A DNA stretch of 55,142 nucleotides, taken from assembly GCA_013373425.1 (NCBI GenBank), contig JABXHW010000060.1, positions 1 to 55,142 on the forward strand, read 5' to 3'. The position numbers and the translations under genes are program-made. Shown here in pieces: positions 33,792-41,814 of this stretch (the first letter of the stretch is position 1; every line of letters starts with the position of its first letter). Source of the stretch: Flavobacteriia bacterium (GTDB taxonomy: Bacteria; Bacteroidota; Bacteroidia; Flavobacteriales; Schleiferiaceae). The notes under the pieces were generated by a model. That model had not been told where the DNA came from, did not search any database, and saw only the letters and a program-made list of their open reading frames with translations.

Positions 33792-34330
33792 TACAATTTC
33801 TCGATTCTGAATGTCACTTTGCTCCCATCTTTCTCCAGCAACTCCTTTTGGATTTGAACAGACTCACCGTATTGTTCGGCCGCTTTCTCAATAAGGCCTA
33901 GAGCGAAATCGCTTAGCTTTCGTTCGGATGAATAAATCAACTCCATGGCAGAGGGAGTCAGATCTTTAGTTTCAAAACTGGGGAGTTCTGCATCGCTGTA
34001 TAGCTTTCTTACCTCAACGTGTATATGTCCATGAATAGAATCGAGGAAGTCGAATAGGGTAGGAGCACTATCGAAGAACCCTCTGTAATTTGAATGTAGG
34101 TGATTGAAGAAGTAGTTTCCGAAAAGTCGAATCAATTCTGGAACGGGTATGTCAGAATGTTGATGGAGGGAGGCAATCATATCAACTAGCTCCGCGTGGT
34201 TGTATGTACCGACAGCAGTGTATGCTCCGTCGTTGGCTAAATCTGATTCTGCGATGATGCGATCGACCATTTCGTAGCCAAATGCATCCTCTACCATTTC
34301 CAAAAACTCGGTGAATACGATTCCTTTCAT
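33791..34330 (-). CDS. H-NOX heme nitric-oxide sensor
   Basis: Protein of 179 aa, the usual single-domain H-NOX size. The proximal heme ligand is H100 in L-D-S-I-H-G-H, P117 sits in the conserved A-E-L-P segment, and the Y133-x-S135-x-R137 motif that holds the heme propionates is intact. Family knowledge: bacterial H-NOX binds NO on ferrous heme and regulates a partner kinase or cyclase encoded beside it, often controlling biofilm formation. Here the partner is the hybrid kinase just downstream. Upstream, about 90-130 bp from the ATG, lie the two palindromic sites at 34420-34457. Confidence 0.93.
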   Translation of the reverse strand: MKGIVFTEFLEMVEDAFGYEMVDRIIAESDLANDGAYTAVGTYNHAELVDMIASLHQHSDIPVPELIRLFGNYFFNHLHSNYRGFFDSAPTLFDFLDSIHGHIHVEVRKLYSDAELPSFETKDLTPSAMELIYSSERKLSDFALGLIEKAAEQYGESVQIQKELLEKDGSKVTFRIEKL

Positions 34331-34419
34331 AACCTGACATCTCTAATTATGGTAAATGTCGTCTCCATTATAGAATAACAGTCGAGAGCGCCGGAGATTA
34401 ATGAACCATAAGATAGGGA

Positions 34420-34457
34420 ATTCTAAGATTGAGATGCATTATTCTCAAATTGAGAAT
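34420..34457. promoter_or_regulatory. Two palindromic operator-like sites, 21 bp apart
   Basis: 34441-34457 reads ATTCTCAAATTGAGAAT, a perfect palindrome (8-bp arms, central A). 34420-34436 is a degenerate copy (13 of 17 identical) starting exactly 21 bp earlier, which would place both on the same helix face. They lie between the divergent H-NOX and dnaX genes. A close relative (15 of 17) lies at 16871-16887 before the Fis-type regulator gene. Confidence 0.55.
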
Positions 34458-34529
34458 CCACTGTGGAAAAGTAGGTGGTAACTTCCTTCAGATGAGCCCT
34501 TGAAAATTTCGATTTTCTCGCTGTAGCCC

Positions 34530-34537
34530 TATATTTG
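34530..34537 (+). promoter_or_regulatory. -7 box of dnaX, almost no leader
   Basis: TATATTTG matches TAnnTTTG and ends 10 bp before the dnaX ATG, with TTT 20 bp upstream as a weak -33 element. Transcription should begin about 3-7 nt before the start codon. Confidence 0.6.
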
Positions 34538-34547
34538 TTTCACGCCC

Positions 34548-36335
34548 ATGAGCACAGAAAATCAGTACATCGTTTCCGCTAGAAAGTACCGTCCATCCAC
34601 GTTTGAGTCGGTGGTCGGTCAGCAGCATATTACCAATACACTCCAGAACGCCATTGAGCAAGATCACTTGGCTCAAGCCTTGTTGTTTTGCGGTCCGCGT
34701 GGAGTGGGGAAAACAACGTGTGCACGAATTCTTGCTAAGAAAATCAATGAGCATTACGGGACAGAAGGTGAGGATTATACCCTCAATATCTTCGAACTCG
34801 ATGCTGCCTCGAATAACTCTGTAGATGATATTCGAAGTTTGATTGAGCAAGTGCGATTTGCACCTCAAGTGGGAGAGTTCAAGGTGTACATCATCGATGA
34901 GGTTCACATGCTCTCTCAAGCGGCGTTTAACGCTTTTCTGAAAACTCTCGAGGAGCCACCAAAGCACGCCATCTTTATTTTGGCGACTACCGAAAAGCAC
35001 AAGATTATTCCAACCATCCTCTCTCGTTGTCAGATTTTCGACTTCAAGAGAATTACGGTAGAGGACATCGCGAAGCATCTGGCTTGGGTAGCTCAGCAAG
35101 AAGGAATCACGGCTGATCCCGATGCATTACACCTCATTGCACAGAAGGCGGATGGTGCGTTGCGTGATAGCCTTTCTATTTTTGATAGAATTGCATCTTT
35201 CAGCGATCAGAATATCAGCTATGAAGCCGTTCTCGAGAACCTCAATATTCTCGATTACGATTATTACTTCCGAGCAGTAGAGCACATTCAAGCTGGATCA
35301 GTAAAAGATGTGTTGCTGCTTTTCAGAGAGATTCTGGATAAGGGCTTTGATGGTCACATGTTCTTAACCGGACTCGCTTCTCATCTTCGCGACTTGCTTG
35401 TTGGGAAAGATCAAGCTACACTTGCATTATTGGAGGTAGGCGAGAACATCCGCCAACGATACATCGAGCAATCGGGTAAGGTAGATCTCGTATTCCTCAT
35501 TCAAGCCCTGAAGATTTGTACCGAGGCCGATGAAAAGTACAAGGCGAGTCACAACCATCGCTTACACGTCGAAGTTGCACTTCTAAAGCTCACGGAACTC
35601 GTTCAGTCTGTGAACGAAAAAAAAAACTCAGCTAGTCAGCCCGTAGCCGGGCCACCACAACAGGAAGTTGTAGTTGAGGTAGCTCCTGCAAGGCGACCCA
35701 CTCCAAAGGAAGAGCCTAAAGAATCCTCATCGCCATCTGCACCTGATGCGGAAGCAACTCCACCAGCAGAAGAAAAGCCGAAATCTGAGCCTCGTCCTTC
35801 GGCATTACGACAAGGACCTGAGCCGGAGAAGCGCGAGGTAGTAAAGCCCAAGTCGCGAAGAGGCTCCCGACTAAAAGGATATTCGCTGAAAGACCTGGAT
35901 GCCAAACCTGAAGTGGAAGGCGAAGAAGGGACGGAGGAATCAACCGCGAGAATTGATACTTCAGGATTACCCAAGGAGTATTTTTCTGAGCACGAACTGA
36001 AGGACGTGTGGCAGGCCTACTTGAAAAAGGTAGAGCACAAAAAATCGATTTATAGCACCCTATCCCGCCATCAACCTAAGTTGTTGGACAACTTCAAGAT
36101 TGAACTTGTTCTAGATAACAAGATCCAAGAAGGGTACTTGCAGGGTGCACGTCCGGACCTGATGGCATTCCTTCGAACCGAGCTGAAAAACTTCAAGATT
36201 GAACTTATCTCCAAGGTGACGGAAAAGGAGGAAGTGAAGACCTTGTACACTCCGGAAGAGAAGTACCAACACATGGTTGAAAAGAATCCAATCCTTGCAG
36301 AGTTTAGAAAGAAACTCGATCTCGACTTAGAGTAG
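34548..36335 (+). CDS. dnaX: DNA polymerase III gamma/tau subunit
   Basis: Protein of 595 aa as the full-length tau form. The clamp-loader AAA+ part has Walker A G-P-R-G-V-G-K-T-T, Walker B Y-I-I-D-E-V-H-M-L, sensor I A-T-T-E and the S-R-C arginine finger. The cysteines of the usual zinc-binding insertion are absent: the stretch between K-K-I-N-E-H and L-D-A-A-S is short. A Pro/Glu-rich linker (about 360-450) precedes the tau C-terminal domain. At the end of the clamp-loader domain, an A10 run (35617-35626, codons 357-360) creates a slippage or frameshift site; reading shifts either way hit a stop within a few codons, yielding a gamma-like product of about 362 aa. Confidence 0.95.
   Translation: MSTENQYIVSARKYRPSTFESVVGQQHITNTLQNAIEQDHLAQALLFCGPRGVGKTTCARILAKKINEHYGTEGEDYTLNIFELDAASNNSVDDIRSLIEQVRFAPQVGEFKVYIIDEVHMLSQAAFNAFLKTLEEPPKHAIFILATTEKHKIIPTILSRCQIFDFKRITVEDIAKHLAWVAQQEGITADPDALHLIAQKADGALRDSLSIFDRIASFSDQNISYEAVLENLNILDYDYYFRAVEHIQAGSVKDVLLLFREILDKGFDGHMFLTGLASHLRDLLVGKDQATLALLEVGENIRQRYIEQSGKVDLVFLIQALKICTEADEKYKASHNHRLHVEVALLKLTELVQSVNEKKNSASQPVAGPPQQEVVVEVAPARRPTPKEEPKESSSPSAPDAEATPPAEEKPKSEPRPSALRQGPEPEKREVVKPKSRRGSRLKGYSLKDLDAKPEVEGEEGTEESTARIDTSGLPKEYFSEHELKDVWQAYLKKVEHKKSIYSTLSRHQPKLLDNFKIELVLDNKIQEGYLQGARPDLMAFLRTELKNFKIELISKVTEKEEVKTLYTPEEKYQHMVEKNPILAEFRKKLDLDLE
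35617..35626 (+). promoter_or_regulatory. A10 slippery tract in dnaX (gamma/tau switch candidate)
   Basis: Ten A in a row, read GAA AAA AAA AAC in the tau frame. Gain of one A, or a -1 ribosomal shift, gives K-L-S then TAG at once. Loss of one A gives a TAG six codons after the shifted codon begins. The site sits exactly between the clamp-loader domain and the linker, as in dnaX genes known to make gamma by slippage or frameshifting. Confidence 0.6.
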
Positions 36336-36367
36336 TTCTACTGAAATCTAACCTTTCCTGATTGTCG

Positions 36368-36375
36368 TATCTTCG
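36368..36375 (+). promoter_or_regulatory. Possible -7 box for the giant secreted protein
   Basis: TATCTTCG differs from TAnnTTTG at one position and ends 29 bp before the ATG at 36405. No -33 element is evident. Confidence 0.4.
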
Positions 36376-36404
36376 AAGGAGCACTAAACGAAGACCTGAC
36401 TGTC

Positions 36405-39400
36405 ATGAAGCGATTGTTACTGCCGCTAACGGCGATTTCTGCCCTAACTCTATTCTTCTTTTTGCAATCTCCTACTGAAAAGGAGGCCTATCGCGATATG
36501 GTGAATGCTCACCCTTATTCGCAAAGGACTCCCTTGACGATGGAGGAACTCGACGCCATTCCAAAGAGAGATCGCCCTGACCTAGCTTGGGAGCAGGATT
36601 TCTTGGCAACGATAGACCCGAACTTGGGTAGACCCGCTCCCGAGCGTTTGCACGACGCTTACCGACAAGTGGAGACTTTCCAGAATCAAACTTTCTCAAC
36701 ACCTGGAGCTGCTGGAACCCCTTGGGTTGAAAGAGGTCCAACCAACGTAGGAGGAAGAACTCGAGCTATCATGTTCGACCCGAATGATACCGCCCATAAG
36801 AAGGTTTGGGCTGGAGGCGTTACGGGCGGACTATGGTACAACAATGACATTACAGACATCAACAGCACATGGGTTGCCGTAGATGATTTCTGGGATAATA
36901 TTTCAATCACATCCATCGCTCATGACCCGACCAATACCAACGTATTCTACGTAGGAACCGGTGAAGGCTGGGGTGCAGGTGCTAGTAGGGGCGAAGGCGT
37001 ATGGAAGTCGATTGACGGCGGTGCTACTTGGACCCAACTTTCCGCTACAACCAGTTTCTATTATGTAAACGACTTGGTAGTTCGCAATGAAAGTGGAACA
37101 GGAGTGCTTTATGTTGGAACGCGCGGTAATTACTACAATGGTCAATGGCATGGCAGCGCTGCTCAGGGATTACAGCGTTCCACAAATGGGGGGTCCTCAT
37201 TTACTCAAGTCATGCCGAATATTCCTGGCGAGACTTTCAACTATGCCGTGGCTGATATTGAATTGGCTGCCAATGGTCGAATTTGGGTGGGAACTCAAGA
37301 TGCGTCCTATGGCGGAACGGATAGAGGAGGAGGAAGAGTATTGTATTCTGACAATGGAACGACATGGACCTCTTCTTACAACTCAACCTCTGGTGACAGA
37401 GTTGAGATTGCTTGCGCACCATCGAATAGCAACTACGTTTATGCGCTGGTTGAAGTGAGCTCACAAATTGGCGAACTCAAGGTGACCACCAATGGTGGCA
37501 CAACTTGGGGCAACATGACACAGCCGAACGATGCGGACCCGGGTATTTCATCAACAGATTTTTCAAGAGGACAGGCTTGGTATGATATGATCTTGGCCGT
37601 TGACCCAACGACAGCAACTACAGTTTATGCTGGAGCAATTGATTTGTTCAGAAGTACAAATACAGGTGGGGCTTGGACACAAATCTCACACTGGTACGGC
37701 GGATTCGGATATCCCTATGTGCATGCCGATCAGCACCAATTGGTATTCAACCCCAATAATTCGAGTCAATTGTTGATTGGAAACGATGGTGGAGTGCAAA
37801 TGACAGATAATCCTACTGCGTCATCGCCGACGTTCACTTCCCTGAATAGAAACTACAACGTCACTCAATTTTATGCGGCGGCCTTGCATCCAAACTCCGG
37901 GAGCAATTACGCCCTAGCGGGAACTCAGGATAACGGAACTCAGCAGTTTTCTACGGCCGGATTGGCTGGGACTGTAGAAGTCACGGGTGGTGATGGAGCT
38001 TTCTGTTTCATTGATCAAACCAATCCGAATATTCAAATTACGAGCTACGTATACAATAGCTATTGGAGAAGTACAGATGGGGGAAGTACTTTCCAGAATC
38101 CGCGCTTCATCAATGATCAGTCAACCGGTAGGTTTATCAACCCAGCAGATTACGATGATAATCAAGATGCACTTTATTCGGCTAGAACGACAACAACTTT
38201 GAATCGGGCACTGAATGTGGGTGGGACTCCTTCTGTGAGCTCCATTACGATATCAGGTATGTCTGATATGGCATCCCACATTCGCGTATCGCCTTACACC
38301 ACGTCTTCGACCACTCTTTTTGTGGGAACAGGATCTGGCGATTTATTCAAAGTGACGAATGCGAATAGTTCTCCATCAGCTACGAGTATTGGTTCGGCAT
38401 TGCCTGCAGGATATATTTCGTGCGTGGAGATTGGGGCTAGCGAGAATGAATTATTGGTAACGTACACGAACTATGGATTGACCTCAGTTTGGTACACCAA
38501 TAACGGAGGTACGACTTGGGTGAGCAAAGAAGGGAATTTGCCAGATATGCCTGTTCGATGGGCTCTTTTCAATCCAAATGATAGAACGGAAGTAATTCTC
38601 GCAACTGAAGTTGGTGTTTGGGAAACATCAAACTTTGCAGCGAGCTCCCCGTCTTGGTCGCCGAGCAATAGCGGGTTAGCGAATGTGAGAGTGGATATGC
38701 TCCAGATTCGAGACAGTGATGATATGGTGATTGCTGCAACGCACGGAAGAGGAATGTTCATGAGCAATGGCTTTGGTCAGCCTACGGTTCCAGTAGCTGA
38801 CTTCACAGCTTCGAACACTTCTCCATGTGTTGGCGAAAGCGTGAGTTTGATGGATAACTCTACAGGAATTCCTACATCCTATGCGTGGTACATTTCACCA
38901 TCTACCTTTAGCTATCTGAATGGAACCGACTCTACCTCAGCTTCTCCTGAAGTGAGTTTCAGCACATCGGGAACGTACACGATTGGCCTGACGGTCAGTA
39001 ATGCCAATGGAACCGACAGTGTGTTGCGAATTGGGCATGTTGATGTGGGTGGATTTGGACTTCCTTATTCAGAAGATTTCGAGTCTGGATTTACAGATTG
39101 GACAATTGATAACCCTGATGCGGGGATCACATGGGCGAGCTATACTGTTGGAGGAAACTCACCGGGTTCAACTGCCATGGGAATTAACAATTACGGTTAC
39201 AGCACCACTGGTCAGCGGGATGGTTTGATTTCTCCGCCATTAGATTTTACCGGGTACTCCTCAATTACTTTAGATTTCGATTACGCATATAGAAGGTACA
39301 GTTCATCGTATCAGGATAGTCTTGCAGTTTACATTAGTACAGATTGTGGTGCGACTTGGACCAAAGTGGCATCCTATAGAGAAAATGGAACGAGCAACTT

Positions 39401-41393
39401 CGTGACTGGCTCAGATTTAACCAGTTCATTTACTCCGTCGACCACAGGTGATTGGTGCGGTACAAGTCCAACATGTCCATCCATCAACCTCAATGCTTAC
39501 GCGGGGAATAGTGGAGTGAAGATCAAGATTGAAAATATCAACGGGTATGGTAACTACCTGTATGTCGACAATATCAGCGTGACAGGTGTATTGAATGTTG
39601 CGCCCACCTCCAATTTCACGGCGTCTAGTACACAAGAGTGCGAGAATCAGACAATAACGTTTACAGATAACTCAACGGGTTCGCCATCCTCATGGAGCTG
39701 GACGGTCACGCCGAGTTCAGGAGTGAGTTATGTGGGCGGGACGAGCGCGACGAGTCAGAATCCACAGATTCAATTCGCTAATAGTGGCTCGTACGATGTG
39801 AGTCTTACAGCTACAAACGGCATTGGCTCTGATGTAGAACTGAAATCGAGCTACATCACAATTGATCCTGTAGTTACACCAGCAGCAAGTATTAGTGTGT
39901 CTCAAAACAATATTTGCTCGGGCACGAGTGTCACTTTCACAGCGACTCCAACCGGAGGTGGAAGTTCAGCTACGTATCAATGGAAATTGAACGGTTCCAA
40001 CGTTGGGTCTAATAGCACGACCTACACTTCATCGAGCTTATCTTCTTCCGATTCAATTTGGGTAGAGTTAACAAGCAGCGAGTCGTGCGCAAGTCCGACT
40101 ACCGTTACCAGCAATGGAATTGGAATGAATGTGACACCAACGATTACGCCTTCGGTGAGTATTTCTTCGAGTTCATCCACCATTTGTTCAGGTACAAATG
40201 TGACCTTCACTGCTAATCCATCGAATGGAGGCAGTTCACCTCAATACGCTTGGAAAGTCAATGGTGCAACTGCGGGTACGAATAGTTCTTCCTTCTCTTC
40301 CAGCACACTCACCAATGGTGATGTGGTAACGGTTGAGCTCACCAATAGCGATGCTTGTGTATCAACGGCCACGGTGACTTCGAATTCAATCACTATGACC
40401 GTGAATCCGTCAGTAACCCCACAAGTATCGATAAGCAACAACGCGACAAGCAATACGGTATGCGATGGAACTTCTGTAATGTTTACTGCAGCACCCACCA
40501 ATGGTGGAAGTTCACCTGTTTATCAGTGGATTGTGAACGGCAGTCCAGTTGGGACAAATTCATCCACATACACTTTACAGCAGTCGCCAGGTGTATATGA
40601 TGTACGTGTTGCCTTGGTCAGCTCTGCTTCTTGCTTAACTCAAGCGAGCGATACAAGTACGACATCGACTATTACTGTTGATGCTCTTCCGACAGTCACA
40701 CTGACAACACCGTTTATCATCAATGCTTATTGTAAAGAGGATACGATTCCTCTAACGGGTACACCGACGGGAGGAACCTTCAGTGGTGCTGGCGTGAACG
40801 GAACGGAATTCAGAGCTTCAGATGCAGGAAATGGAACGCACTGGGTGTATTACACGTACACGAATTCGAATGGCTGTTCGGCAAGCGATTCTGCTTCTGT
40901 GCTCGTGGAGATTGTACCTGAACCTCAGATAAGCTATTCAAATGGAGTACTTACTTGCACGACGACTGGTTTTCCATATCAGTGGTTTGATGCCAATGGG
41001 CCTATTGCAGGCGAGACGAATCAGACTTTTACACCAACTGCAAATGGAACTTATTACGTTCGGATTAATGGCACAGACTGTTTTGACGAATCGTCGAGTA
41101 TAAGTGTCAATGATATCCATTTGGAAGAGTGGAGCTCTGTATCGAGCGTATCACTTTATCCGATTCCTGCCAGTCATGTGCTTACTTTAGAGGTGGATGC
41201 ACTCACTTCTGAAGAAGTCCTATTAGAAGTGACTGAGATGAGCGGTAAGGTGGTGATTCGTGAAGTCATCGAGCTTCAAGCTGGAAGTCAAAGTCGACAA
41301 CTAGAAGTAGGTAATCTTACTTCTGGGGCGTACTTACTGAGAATGACAGGAGAGAGCGGAGCCATGGTGAAATCATTTGAAATAGTCCGATGA
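36405..41393 (+). CDS. Giant T9SS-secreted beta-propeller / PKD / Ig-like protein
   Basis: Protein of 1662 aa with a signal peptide (1-21). Residues about 105-790 hold BNR/VPS10-sortilin-like propeller repeats (S-x-D-G-G-x-T-W type: S-I-D-G-G-A-T-W-T, S-T-N-G-G-S-S-F, T-T-N-G-G-T-T-W). A PKD domain follows (about 795-880), a jelly-roll 'choice-of-anchor' segment beginning Y-S-E-D-F-E-S-G (about 887-1062), a second PKD (about 1067-1155) and three tandem Ig-like repeats of about 90 aa (1156-1428). The last 75 residues are a type A T9SS sorting domain (L-Y-P-I-P-A-S near its start, L-T-S-G-A-Y-L-L-R near the end). Probably a cell-surface or released adhesin/glycan-binding protein. Overlaps the next lipoprotein gene by ATGA. 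Confidence 0.87.
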   Translation: MKRLLLPLTAISALTLFFFLQSPTEKEAYRDMVNAHPYSQRTPLTMEELDAIPKRDRPDLAWEQDFLATIDPNLGRPAPERLHDAYRQVETFQNQTFSTPGAAGTPWVERGPTNVGGRTRAIMFDPNDTAHKKVWAGGVTGGLWYNNDITDINSTWVAVDDFWDNISITSIAHDPTNTNVFYVGTGEGWGAGASRGEGVWKSIDGGATWTQLSATTSFYYVNDLVVRNESGTGVLYVGTRGNYYNGQWHGSAAQGLQRSTNGGSSFTQVMPNIPGETFNYAVADIELAANGRIWVGTQDASYGGTDRGGGRVLYSDNGTTWTSSYNSTSGDRVEIACAPSNSNYVYALVEVSSQIGELKVTTNGGTTWGNMTQPNDADPGISSTDFSRGQAWYDMILAVDPTTATTVYAGAIDLFRSTNTGGAWTQISHWYGGFGYPYVHADQHQLVFNPNNSSQLLIGNDGGVQMTDNPTASSPTFTSLNRNYNVTQFYAAALHPNSGSNYALAGTQDNGTQQFSTAGLAGTVEVTGGDGAFCFIDQTNPNIQITSYVYNSYWRSTDGGSTFQNPRFINDQSTGRFINPADYDDNQDALYSARTTTTLNRALNVGGTPSVSSITISGMSDMASHIRVSPYTTSSTTLFVGTGSGDLFKVTNANSSPSATSIGSALPAGYISCVEIGASENELLVTYTNYGLTSVWYTNNGGTTWVSKEGNLPDMPVRWALFNPNDRTEVILATEVGVWETSNFAASSPSWSPSNSGLANVRVDMLQIRDSDDMVIAATHGRGMFMSNGFGQPTVPVADFTASNTSPCVGESVSLMDNSTGIPTSYAWYISPSTFSYLNGTDSTSASPEVSFSTSGTYTIGLTVSNANGTDSVLRIGHVDVGGFGLPYSEDFESGFTDWTIDNPDAGITWASYTVGGNSPGSTAMGINNYGYSTTGQRDGLISPPLDFTGYSSITLDFDYAYRRYSSSYQDSLAVYISTDCGATWTKVASYRENGTSNFVTGSDLTSSFTPSTTGDWCGTSPTCPSINLNAYAGNSGVKIKIENINGYGNYLYVDNISVTGVLNVAPTSNFTASSTQECENQTITFTDNSTGSPSSWSWTVTPSSGVSYVGGTSATSQNPQIQFANSGSYDVSLTATNGIGSDVELKSSYITIDPVVTPAASISVSQNNICSGTSVTFTATPTGGGSSATYQWKLNGSNVGSNSTTYTSSSLSSSDSIWVELTSSESCASPTTVTSNGIGMNVTPTITPSVSISSSSSTICSGTNVTFTANPSNGGSSPQYAWKVNGATAGTNSSSFSSSTLTNGDVVTVELTNSDACVSTATVTSNSITMTVNPSVTPQVSISNNATSNTVCDGTSVMFTAAPTNGGSSPVYQWIVNGSPVGTNSSTYTLQQSPGVYDVRVALVSSASCLTQASDTSTTSTITVDALPTVTLTTPFIINAYCKEDTIPLTGTPTGGTFSGAGVNGTEFRASDAGNGTHWVYYTYTNSNGCSASDSASVLVEIVPEPQISYSNGVLTCTTTGFPYQWFDANGPIAGETNQTFTPTANGTYYVRINGTDCFDESSSISVNDIHLEEWSSVSSVSLYPIPASHVLTLEVDALTSEEVLLEVTEMSGKVVIREVIELQAGSQSRQLEVGNLTSGAYLLRMTGESGAMVKSFEIVR
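39874..40690 (+). repeat. Three tandem Ig-like domain repeats inside the giant protein gene
   Basis: Three consecutive segments of about 265-275 bp encode the same pattern: a C-S-G-T or C-D-G-T start, T-F-T-A-x-P or M-F-T-A-A-P, G-G-S-S, Y-x-W, N-G, then an S-x-S or A-x-S Cys region. Bases vary between copies, so they are not recent exact duplications. Confidence 0.75.
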
Positions 41394-41812
41394 AAAAGTT
41401 GATAGCCATTTTCGTGGCCTCGTTAGTATTGATATCGTGTGGGCCTCAAAAGGATCTTCCAGAAGGAGACATGGTTCGGTTACAACGATCGGTCACCGGA
41501 ATTCAAGGCATACGCATGCTAAATTTCTGGTATCAAAGTCAATATGCCAATGGCACCCAAGTAGATTCGGTAGTTGTTGAAGGTGTTCACTTTCCGGCTC
41601 AATGGGCACCTACGACCGAGATTCAAATCATGGAAGGGCAGGTGATGCTCGAAGTGAGGTCGGATGCGGAAGGGGAACCCGAAGTACAGCCTCACCCAGT
41701 CTATGGAGTATTAATGAATGCTTCCGAGGTGACTGTCGAGTTATACATTCAAGGCGAATTTTACGGACTGCGCTCGGTGAAAATCGACTATCGAGACGAA
41801 GACGTTCAGTAG
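41390..41812 (+). CDS. Small lipoprotein coupled to the giant secreted protein
   Basis: Protein of 140 aa with a lipoprotein signal (MKKLIAIFVASLVLISC, lipidated Cys17). The mature part is predicted all-beta and contains no recognised motif. It starts inside the stop region of the giant T9SS gene (ATGA), so the two should be made together; it may help to anchor or fold that protein. Convergent with the next gene with 2 bp between stops. Confidence 0.72.
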   Translation: MKKLIAIFVASLVLISCGPQKDLPEGDMVRLQRSVTGIQGIRMLNFWYQSQYANGTQVDSVVVEGVHFPAQWAPTTEIQIMEGQVMLEVRSDAEGEPEVQPHPVYGVLMNASEVTVELYIQGEFYGLRSVKIDYRDEDVQ

Positions 41813-41814
41813 GG

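Noticed and set aside
34331-34547. Sigma-54 (-24/-12) promoter near the palindromes
   Set aside because: No TGGCAC-N5-TTGC-like sequence was found on either strand; the dnaX promoter matches the primary Bacteroidota type.
39874-40690. Mobile element or recent duplication in the giant protein gene
   Set aside because: The three segments are protein-domain repeats with diverged bases and no flanking target-site duplications.
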